28,805 nucleotides of DNA from a virus. How positions within the stretch are numbered: the stretch's first letter is position 1; each line of letters starts with the position of its first letter. Positions 22,905 to 28,805 of the stretch are shown piece after piece. The notes below the pieces were generated by a model, which was not told the origin of the DNA, made no database searches, and saw only the letters and a list, made by a program, of their open reading frames with translations. The stretch covers positions 1-28,805 of IMG/VR virus record IMGVR_UViG_3300023176_001882; one strand, 5' to 3'. A program made the position numbers and the translations under genes.

Positions 22905-23135
22905 TTAATCCCAATCTTCCTCGAATTCATCTTCATCTTCAAGGTCTAAATTTGATAATATAGCAGCTTTCATTGAACTGTCAAATTCATTTTTGTATAA
23001 TTCAATTTCTGCCATATCTACATGATCTTCAAAAGTTTGTAACACTGCTTCAGCAGTAACAACTCGCTCTTTTTTAGGAATATAGTCTTTTACTTTTTCC
23101 CAAACTTCATTTAAAAGTGCAATTTCTGGACTCAT
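22905..23135 (-). CDS. Small acidic protein between uvsX and uvsY
   Basis: The start is the ATG at 23135 (MSPEIALLNEVWEKVKDYI, 76 residues) because GGAG lies just upstream. A longer frame from 23183 would begin inside a stable hairpin and add residues of no family character. The protein is helical with a strongly acidic end (DLEDEDEFEEDWD). I do not know a function. The acidic tail, resembling those of UvsX and gp32, suggests a partner of the recombination proteins. Confidence 0.7.
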   Translation of the reverse strand: MSPEIALLNEVWEKVKDYIPKKERVVTAEAVLQTFEDHVDMAEIELYKNEFDSSMKAAILSNLDLEDEDEFEEDWD

Positions 23136-23167
23136 ATTTACTCCTGTGTAAGTCAGTAGAATAAATT

Positions 23168-23185
23168 GAGTGCCCGAAGGCACTC
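23168..23185 (-). other. UUCG-tetraloop hairpin just after uvsX
   Basis: GAGTGCC-TTCG-GGCACTC on the minus strand: a 7-bp perfect stem with the exceptionally stable UUCG loop, starting six bases past the uvsX stop. The following U-run is weak (AATTTATTCT), so partial termination, an RNA 3' end protector or a processing site fits better than a full terminator. Confidence 0.75.
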
Positions 23186-23190
23186 ATAAG

Positions 23191-24282
23191 TTATTCCTCG
23201 ATATCGGTTTCTAATTCTTCCGCATCAATGTCACCAACATCAATGTTATTATCAACACTGTTGTGGCTCCATTCATCTATAATTAGTTGAAGTTTATCTG
23301 AAGTCCAGCCTTTTCTGAACTCTTTAATAACTTCTCCCGATACAGGAGATACATATTCCAGTTTGTTACCGGTTTTTTGTAGGATACCCTTAGACTCAAA
23401 CAAGTCCAAACATCCACTGTATGGATCCATACCTGTTTCGTATGGAATCTTTACCTGTACACCTTCAAACGGTTTGCTATATCTGGATTTCATAACCTTA
23501 CATGCGGCTCTGATACCCATAACGTCTGATACTTTATTACCGTCTGCATCTTCCTTTAGTTTAAGTTTACGCATTGCTACCACAATACTTGATGCATAGA
23601 TAAAACCTTGTCCGCCTGAGATCTTGTCATCAGGATCAAACATGTCTTGTGATGCGTATGTGTGGTTAGTTGCAACTAAACCAATTGGGAACGGTGCAAT
23701 CTGGTTAACTGTATTACGCACTAATGCTGTAAGTGCTTTAGGCTTACGTCCTAAATCACCTTTCATATCACCCTTTTGAAACTGATCAACGTCAGTGGGT
23801 GTTAGCAACATACCTAAACTGTCAATAACAAACAATAATTTAGGCATTTCTGAATACTCTAAATCACCGTAATTTGCTTTGTAGTCTTTGATAAACTCTG
23901 AAAGTGCTTTTGCGACATCATCAATCATGGAAACTGATATACGCAAAAGTTTTTCAGGACTAGTATCAACATCTAGTGCTTTCAACCAATCCTCATCTAG
24001 AGCATTCTCTGAGTCAAATAATACTACCTGACAGCCTGATTGCTGTGCGTTTCTAACAATATTACCAGAGCAGATAAAACTTTTACCTGAACCGGACTCA
24101 CCGGCAAAAACACTAACTTTTCCTAGTGGAATACCTTTTTCAAAGTCTCCACTAATTAAATAGTTTAATGTTTTGTTGCCTGTGCTGATCCAATCTCTTG
24201 GATCGTGGAAGCCTGCACTGATCCCACTAATACTCTTAGTGAGACCAGTACGAAACTTAGTCAAATCAAATGGTTTCTGCAT
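23191..24282 (-). CDS. uvsX: RecA-like recombinase UvsX
   Basis: A 363-residue UvsX with Walker A GESGSGKS (61-68), Walker B LLFVIDSLGML (149-159, Asp154), the DNA-binding loop region with KGDLGRKPKA and DDKISGGQG (218-226), and an acidic tail (ELETDIEE). It polymerises on single-stranded DNA and carries out strand exchange. The ribosome site AAGGAG lies directly past the gp32 stop. It is co-transcribed with gp32. Confidence 0.95.
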   Translation of the reverse strand: MQKPFDLTKFRTGLTKSISGISAGFHDPRDWISTGNKTLNYLISGDFEKGIPLGKVSVFAGESGSGKSFICSGNIVRNAQQSGCQVVLFDSENALDEDWLKALDVDTSPEKLLRISVSMIDDVAKALSEFIKDYKANYGDLEYSEMPKLLFVIDSLGMLLTPTDVDQFQKGDMKGDLGRKPKALTALVRNTVNQIAPFPIGLVATNHTYASQDMFDPDDKISGGQGFIYASSIVVAMRKLKLKEDADGNKVSDVMGIRAACKVMKSRYSKPFEGVQVKIPYETGMDPYSGCLDLFESKGILQKTGNKLEYVSPVSGEVIKEFRKGWTSDKLQLIIDEWSHNSVDNNIDVGDIDAEELETDIEE

Positions 24283-24292
24283 TGTTTACTCC

Positions 24293-25315
24293 TTACTGAT
24301 TAGCTCGTTGCTTGATCATTGCAAGAATATCATCTGCTGATTTTTTGCCAGCGTCTGCACTTGGTGCAGGTGCCGCTGGTGCTGGAGCAGGTGCTTCTTC
24401 AACCACTGGTGCTGGAGCAGGTGCTGTTTCAGCAACTGGTGCTGGAGCAGGTGCCGCCTCCTGTGCAGGTGCTACAGTTTTCTGTAAACCTGTCTGACCA
24501 GGTGCTGGAGATGCTGATGCAGGAACTTCTACGCCATATGGCTTGTAAAAGTTACCCCATTTTTCAGGATCATAAAGCTCGCCATCAACACTAGCCGCAA
24601 ACATTTCGCTAATTGCTTGATAATGTTCAGCAGTAGGTTGTGCTGGTAGGAAGTCATTCAAGTTGAATAGACCATACTGATCAACAGCAGCCAATTCTTC
24701 TTCACTAAGTGCACGTTCACGACGTGCCCAGTTACTGGTAGAATAGTCTGCATATTGTCCTTTGCTAGACTTTGTTAAACGGAAATCTGTACCGTTAACA
24801 TAATCTGTAGGAAGGTTCTCCATCTCAGGATCCATGAGAGCCGCTTTAATGATGTTAAAGATCTGAGGACCAATAACAAAACGTCTGATTGGATTTTCAG
24901 GTGCTTCTTCGTTTAGGGGATTGTCAGTTACAAAGCCCTGGAAGATATAAGAACGCTTCTTCCAATACTTACGTCCCATATCTTCTAGTGAAGCGTCTTT
25001 GAACCAAGGACGTACTTCAGTCAAAATAGGACATGTATCACCGTACATTTCACCACAAGGTACTTGTACAGTAACAGGTTTATTTTCACCACCCTTAACA
25101 CCAGGGAAAGTCAAACGAATCATTTGACGCTCTACCCAAAAGAAAGTGTTGTCAGGGTCGTTATCAGGGAGGAAACGCATTGTTGAGGTTTGTCCCTCTT
25201 CAATATTCCAGAACGGATAAATTGCGTTGTCCTGTTGAGGTGCAGATGACTTGTTGTCACCTTTGTTTTCCATAGCCGCCAATTTCTGACGGATTGCTTC
25301 TAATGAATTAGCCAT
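24293..25315 (-). CDS. 32: Single-stranded DNA-binding protein gp32
   Basis: A 340-residue gp32. An N-terminal basic segment (LEAIRQKLAAME) fits the cooperativity domain. The OB-fold core has FWNIEEGQTSTMRFLPD, VPCGEMYGDTC (two cysteines at 87 and 95) and YIFQGFV. A long Pro/Ala-rich linker (about 263-325, many APAPAP runs) precedes the tail KSADDILAMIKQRANQ, the usual protein-protein interaction end. It coats ssDNA in replication and recombination. It has a consensus AAGGAG ribosome site and a structured leader. Confidence 0.93.
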   Translation of the reverse strand: MANSLEAIRQKLAAMENKGDNKSSAPQQDNAIYPFWNIEEGQTSTMRFLPDNDPDNTFFWVERQMIRLTFPGVKGGENKPVTVQVPCGEMYGDTCPILTEVRPWFKDASLEDMGRKYWKKRSYIFQGFVTDNPLNEEAPENPIRRFVIGPQIFNIIKAALMDPEMENLPTDYVNGTDFRLTKSSKGQYADYSTSNWARRERALSEEELAAVDQYGLFNLNDFLPAQPTAEHYQAISEMFAASVDGELYDPEKWGNFYKPYGVEVPASASPAPGQTGLQKTVAPAQEAAPAPAPVAETAPAPAPVVEEAPAPAPAAPAPSADAGKKSADDILAMIKQRANQ

Positions 25316-25382
25316 GTTAGTCTCCTTAAATTGCCATGTTAGCCAAAATTATTAAAAATGCCATGTTCGTATTCGCAACATG
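25311..25382 (-). promoter_or_regulatory. gp32 leader: 5' hairpin, repeats and a short upstream frame
   Basis: Directly at the predicted 5' end the RNA can form CATGTTGCG-AATA-CGAACATG (25382-25362, one bulge). Then comes an A/U-rich stretch and AAGGAG (reverse of 25322-25327). AACATGGC occurs three times (25360-25367, 25333-25340, and at the gp32 start codon, 25311-25318). A 12-codon frame from 25364 stops at a TAA that touches the ribosome site. In T4, gp32 represses its own translation through a 5' RNA fold and an unstructured stretch. This layout is similar, though the role is inferred. Confidence 0.55.
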
Positions 25383-25390
25383 CAAATACT

Positions 25391-25419
25391 ATTATAGTGC
25401 CTAGATAACAAACTGTCAA
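25391..25419 (-). promoter_or_regulatory. Consensus sigma70 promoter for gp32-uvsX-uvsY
   Basis: TTGACA (reverse of 25414-25419), a 17-bp spacer and TATAAT (reverse of 25391-25396). Full consensus. The start point is predicted near 25384. Confidence 0.88.
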
Positions 25420-25453
25420 TAGTTTTTAGGCCATTTTTTGTTTGTTAACAATT

Positions 25454-25462
25454 TTATTTATC
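25454..25462 (-). promoter_or_regulatory. Late-type box GATAAATAA upstream of gp32
   Basis: GATAAATAA on the minus strand, between the terminator at 25471-25498 and the sigma70 promoter. It could give a second, late transcript of gp32. Confidence 0.5.
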
Positions 25463-25470
25463 AGATTAAT

Positions 25471-25498
25471 AAAAAAAGGTCCACAAAAGTGGACCTTT
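25471..25498 (-). terminator. Intrinsic terminator before gp32
   Basis: The stem AAAGGTCCAC / GTGGACCTTT (10 bp, loop of four) is followed on the minus strand by a run of T (25477-25471). It ends the transcript of the 419-aa gene and isolates the gp32 promoters. The same stem lacks a good T-run on the plus strand. Confidence 0.9.
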
Positions 25499-25532
25499 AG
25501 ATTGATTCTACTCTATCTCTAATTTTTAGTTT

Positions 25533-26792
25533 TTATAGAATTACGAAACTGTCAATGAACTTGGAATAGTTTTCTTCAAAACTTTCTGCCATTTCAGCCT
25601 TTACTTTAGGCTGGTTAACACTCATAAGACAACTTTTTACAGTGTTATAATCAAAGTGATCTAAACTTTGTCCCACTGATAACTTTTTACTGATTCCTTG
25701 TAAATGGTTACGCAACATGTTATTTTCAGCAGCATTGCCAAGTTGTGCCACCTGGTGACTAAGTCTGGCATGTGGAGTTGAAAAATCTAAGCCGTCATTT
25801 TCACTAAGCATATTTTTTAAATTACTAAAGTCTTCTTTAGCGATAGCTCGTTCAATACTTTCTCTGAATGCTTGCTGTCTGTATAACCCTTTCTTGATAC
25901 TATCCATTGCATTTGCAACTTTGTCATCAAAATGCGTTTGTATGAATTGACCTTCTAGGTCTACATCATCCTCTAACACCTCTACGTTTTGCCTATCCAA
26001 CACAGACTCAACTGCTGTTGCATAAGATTTGACACCGCATAATTTATCCAGTGTCGACTTAATTTGATTAATATTTTCTACTGCAAGATCTACATACTTG
26101 CCATTTTCTTCGTTTATAAGGTTTGCTTTGCGTACATAGCCAACAAACTCTTTTAATTTGCGTTGCTCTTCTGCCATTTCTGCAATAGCAACACCAACGT
26201 TATCAAAAACTTCACCGCCCATTTGCAAATGTCTTGCCATTGCACGGGCAGCTTTAAGACTATTCTCATTCATCTTAAATCTTTCATCGCCACGTTGTAT
26301 TAAAATACTGTGGATATTTCTGCTACGAGCACCGCGAGTTTCTTCATTGACTGCGGCCTTGTGCTTAACAACAATTTTAACATTATCCAATGGTTGGTAA
26401 CTGGTTTTTGCAGTACCTGTCATTGTACCGAAACCTTCCATTACATCAGCCATATCTATCTCCGATTTTTTATCTACATCGATTTGTTCGCTTTTTGCAG
26501 CAAGTTTTCTATTAAATTTCCTATAATCAAAATCTAACAAAAAATCATCAGCAATTTCTTTCAACTGCTTACGCAACAATTCATCATCATCTTCCATACC
26601 TGTTGATAGCATCAAACTTTCAGTATTTTGATCTACTCTAATCAAAATGTTAGGTTCAGAAACAGCAAAACGTACACTTTTTTGTGGGTCTATTTCTAGT
26701 TTGCCCTCAGTGTTGTATGATGTAACTTCATGCCCATAACCTTTGAGAAGATTAAACACTCTTTCTGAAATTCCTGGATAGTTAATTGCCAT
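25533..26792 (-). CDS. Unknown 419-aa phage protein, late-expressed
   Basis: A 419-residue, largely helical, charged protein (MAINYPGISERVFNLLKGYG). The N-terminal 90 residues look like a small alpha/beta domain. The rest has coiled-coil character (AIAEMAEEQRKLKEFVGYVR, VENINQIKSTLDKL). No catalytic motif or membrane part was found. It has a late-type box and a normal leader with AGGAG. It sits directly behind gp17 and is closed by a terminator. A packaging or virion-assembly role is possible by location. Confidence 0.65.
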   Translation of the reverse strand: MAINYPGISERVFNLLKGYGHEVTSYNTEGKLEIDPQKSVRFAVSEPNILIRVDQNTESLMLSTGMEDDDELLRKQLKEIADDFLLDFDYRKFNRKLAAKSEQIDVDKKSEIDMADVMEGFGTMTGTAKTSYQPLDNVKIVVKHKAAVNEETRGARSRNIHSILIQRGDERFKMNENSLKAARAMARHLQMGGEVFDNVGVAIAEMAEEQRKLKEFVGYVRKANLINEENGKYVDLAVENINQIKSTLDKLCGVKSYATAVESVLDRQNVEVLEDDVDLEGQFIQTHFDDKVANAMDSIKKGLYRQQAFRESIERAIAKEDFSNLKNMLSENDGLDFSTPHARLSHQVAQLGNAAENNMLRNHLQGISKKLSVGQSLDHFDYNTVKSCLMSVNQPKVKAEMAESFEENYSKFIDSFVIL

Positions 26793-26812
26793 AAAAAGCT
26801 CTCCTAATGCTA

Positions 26813-26821
26813 TTATTTATC
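26813..26821 (-). promoter_or_regulatory. Late-type promoter box GATAAATAA
   Basis: GATAAATAA lies in the gap after gp17, 20 bases before the ATG at 26792, with an AGGAG ribosome site between. Unlike 6585, 6895 and 28425 this one would make a normal leader. Confidence 0.6.
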
Positions 26822-26824
26822 TGT

Positions 26825-28420
26825 TTATAACATATCTACAGGCATAGGACCATCCCACTCGTCTTCGCCATACTCGCCGAAGTCTCCGCCTGCTAGATTG
26901 CTGTTTATAACTTCATATACATCATCCTCAAAAGTACTAACGTAATCCACCATTCTGATTGCTAAGAGCATGCTCATTACAAGATCGTCATGCTCTCCAG
27001 GTTTAGCTGCGAAACTGTTGCCCCTGGCCACAAAATTTTTCAATTCTTTAATTAATGGCTTACTTTTAATTTTAATTTTTTCGTTTTCAACAAATCTTTT
27101 GAGTTGTAGGCATGCCTCTACTTTGGTTTTATGCCCTGTGTAAAATCCTTTACGTGCACGTTTACCTGATACTTTTTTAGGCTCATTTAACATTTCGCCT
27201 GGAAAATTTTCTTCCCCTGTATCTCTTATAACAACAAGAGCAGCTTCACCTATAGTGTTATTTTCTACACTCCAATATATTTGGTTTGCTCCTAGTTCAC
27301 GTATGTATTGCATGATATCCATCATGGTTTTAATTTGTCCTTCTACAGGAGTCTTATTGTGTTGCCACTCTGCTACTTGCTCGAATGTGGGTAATTCTAT
27401 TACTTGTATTGCCGCTGGATCGCCTCCAGTACCACTACTTGGATCTAGCGAAACTATGTACTTAAATTCAGGATTAGGCCGTTTATACCATCTTACTTGT
27501 CCCATAGTGCTTAAAGGATCGATACCTTCCATTGTGGTCAAATATAAACTATCTATCAATGTTTCTTCATATATAACAAACTCGCAATCGTGTTCACGCA
27601 TGAATCTTTCATCACCAATGCTAGCTCGTTCCTCATTTGCCCAAGCATCATCTCTGTCAGGATGTTGATCCCACGTAGCCAGATAAGGTTTAAAACCATT
27701 CGCACCTATACCTTGCTCGTTTTCATTACCAAACTCGTCAAACACATTATTGGCACCACGCCAAATTGTAGCAAAAGTATCATCATCACTGTTAGGAGTG
27801 CTGGTCACTATACACTTACCGCCTGTTGCTAATGTGGGTGACAACGAAGTCCAAAATTCACGGGCAATAGTATTACGCACAAACGCAAACTCGTCTAAGT
27901 ATACTAAAGACAAGGACATACCACGTCCAGTTGTTTCTGTTGTGGTTGTACTTACAATACGTGAACCATTATCGAATGTGATACTACCTTTATTGTATTC
28001 TACTGCACCTGCACGTATATGATCAGGAACATTTTCGTATGCATACCTAACACGTTGCATAATTTCGTTTGAACCACTTGCTTTGTGTGCAGCAATTAAT
28101 ATAGTACTATCTGGTACAAACATTGCATACCACAGCAAGTAACCTGCGGCTACAGTTGTTTTACCCATCTGTCTGCCACACATATTAATACTTCTGCGGT
28201 AGTGATTATAGTTGTAAATTAAGTCTTGCTGATAATCAAATGGCTTGAAAGGAATACTACCCAACGTTGGATGTTGTATTTGCATGAAGTTTGTCATAAA
28301 AAATAGTGGGCCTGTCTTACGATCAGCAGAGCGTTTAAACTCCAACATTTGTTCTGGAGTATAATCTACTGCTGCGTATGCCTTTTTAACAAGACTGGTA
28401 TCTGCTGTTCCACGTGCCAT
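26825..28420 (-). CDS. 17: Terminase large subunit gp17
   Basis: A 531-residue T4-type packaging motor. The ATPase has Walker A GRQMGKT (82-88), Walker B SLVYLDE (171-177) and a coupling motif CIVTSTPNS (203-211). The nuclease domain has SLDPSSGTGGDPAAI (324-338, Asp326 and Asp334) and the late acidic GEHDDLVMSML. It cuts concatemers and pumps DNA into the head. The ATG follows a late-type box by four bases and has no ribosome site. Confidence 0.95.
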   Translation of the reverse strand: MARGTADTSLVKKAYAAVDYTPEQMLEFKRSADRKTGPLFFMTNFMQIQHPTLGSIPFKPFDYQQDLIYNYNHYRRSINMCGRQMGKTTVAAGYLLWYAMFVPDSTILIAAHKASGSNEIMQRVRYAYENVPDHIRAGAVEYNKGSITFDNGSRIVSTTTTETTGRGMSLSLVYLDEFAFVRNTIAREFWTSLSPTLATGGKCIVTSTPNSDDDTFATIWRGANNVFDEFGNENEQGIGANGFKPYLATWDQHPDRDDAWANEERASIGDERFMREHDCEFVIYEETLIDSLYLTTMEGIDPLSTMGQVRWYKRPNPEFKYIVSLDPSSGTGGDPAAIQVIELPTFEQVAEWQHNKTPVEGQIKTMMDIMQYIRELGANQIYWSVENNTIGEAALVVIRDTGEENFPGEMLNEPKKVSGKRARKGFYTGHKTKVEACLQLKRFVENEKIKIKSKPLIKELKNFVARGNSFAAKPGEHDDLVMSMLLAIRMVDYVSTFEDDVYEVINSNLAGGDFGEYGEDEWDGPMPVDML

Positions 28421-28424
28421 AAAA

Positions 28425-28432
28425 GTATTTAG
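28425..28432 (-). promoter_or_regulatory. Late-type promoter box CTAAATAC, four bases from the gp17 ATG
   Basis: The minus strand reads CTAAATAC-TTTT-ATG. The box overlaps the TAA stop of the upstream SGNH gene. Same 4-base gap as at 6585 and 6895. Confidence 0.55.
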
Positions 28433-28805
28433 TTTATTTTTTTAAGCATGCTGACTGCTTGTGATCTATCCATTAATTCAGAAAACAAATAGTCTGCTAT
28501 TTTTTTATGTCCCGTCTGATCCGGATGATAGCCGTCTGGCTTAACCGACCACTCAATTGCCTTGCTAAAACAAGTAAATTTCTGCATGGGTATTAAACGA
28601 TTATGTGTAGAGATAGAACGGTCTACAATTTTATGAAACTGATTTCCTATACCGCACCCCCAAAACATCAGGTAATTTATGTTCCTGGTTGTTAACCACT
28701 CGTGTAAAAAATTAATTTCCTGGTTTGCTTCATGTAGTCTTTTGGCTAATAATGCCTTGTTATCTGCATAATATGTTTGTAATTTATGTGCATGTATTTC
28801 ATATT
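28429..28805 (-). CDS. SGNH/GDSL hydrolase-like protein, C-terminal part (start outside window)
   Basis: The frame stays open from the stop at 28429 to the window edge, so the ATG at 28668 is internal. The visible 125 residues include ALLAKRLHEANQEINFLHEW and RNINYLMFWG, which align with LLLLVYYLEHNNINYLLTG in the 282-aa protein at 3913-4761. The block V motif DGYHPDQTGH also lines up with DDNHPNDKGH of that protein. The catalytic serine part is outside the window. A paralogue of the primosome-cluster SGNH protein, substrate unknown. Confidence 0.65.
   Translation of the reverse strand, partial: YEIHAHKLQTYYADNKALLAKRLHEANQEINFLHEWLTTRNINYLMFWGCGIGNQFHKIVDRSISTHNRLIPMQKFTCFSKAIEWSVKPDGYHPDQTGHKKIADYLFSELMDRSQAVSMLKKIN

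Noticed and set aside
28429-28668. Complete 79-aa gene starting at 28668
   Set aside because: The frame is open to the window edge and the upstream part matches the paralogue at 3913-4761, so the ATG is internal.
1-28805. tRNA genes, insertion sequences or attachment sites
   Set aside because: No cloverleaf-like segment, transposase or target-site repeat was seen; the largest gap (25316-25532) is filled by promoters, leader and terminator.

Overview
The window looks like part of the genome of a lytic, T4-like marine myovirus: AT-rich, almost no intergenic DNA, nearly every gene on the minus strand. The T4 core genes recognised are the large terminase (gp17), ssDNA-binding protein (gp32), UvsX recombinase, a UvsY-like mediator, UvsW helicase, primase (gp61), helicase (gp41, here as two genes), a probable clamp-loader small subunit (gp62) and ThyX. 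Several genes without known function have the look of cyanophage/pelagiphage proteins. The host cannot be read from the sequence. A marine Gram-negative is likely, because the phage carries a TonB-dependent receptor and a lipoprotein, both with export signals.

Layout, read leftward in the direction of transcription. 28805-25533: 3' end of an SGNH-hydrolase-like gene, gp17, and an unknown 419-aa protein closed by a strong terminator. 25461-21391: gp32 with host-type and late promoters and a structured leader, uvsX, a small acidic protein, a uvsY-like gene and a putative glycosyltransferase. 21361-20251: a one-gene unit (AAA+ ATPase) with its own sigma70 promoter and terminator. 20238-18652: a TonB-dependent receptor lying directly behind that terminator. 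18672-10858: a long run of overlapping genes starting at a consensus promoter before uvsW: uvsW, two unknowns, metK, apt, an MTA/SAH nucleosidase, gp62-like, a zinc-finger protein, thyX, a CCQSC protein, a small membrane protein and a sulfotransferase. 10836-7318: a promoter, then an FG-GAP lipoprotein, mazG, a DNA methyltransferase and a miniature DNA polymerase III alpha-like protein. 7321-6953: the only convincing plus-strand gene. 6890-5771: two late genes. 5767-2538: primase, SGNH protein and split gp41. 2538-1: a small conserved-looking gene and a large repeat-rich, probably structural protein that runs off the window.

How the parts may work together: metK, apt and the nucleosidase would make S-adenosylmethionine, destroy the S-adenosylhomocysteine left by the phage methyltransferase, and salvage the released adenine to AMP. 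ThyX and MazG add to nucleotide metabolism. The primosome and recombination proteins form the replication machine. Two kinds of promoter are visible: perfect or near-perfect sigma70 sites (TTGACA/TATAAT) and T4-late-like boxes (ATAAATA). At several genes the box sits so close to the ATG, with no Shine-Dalgarno sequence, that leaderless mRNAs are predicted. The most unusual items are the split helicase, the mini Pol III alpha homologue, the SAM/adenine cassette, the two exported surface proteins and the leaderless-promoter pattern.
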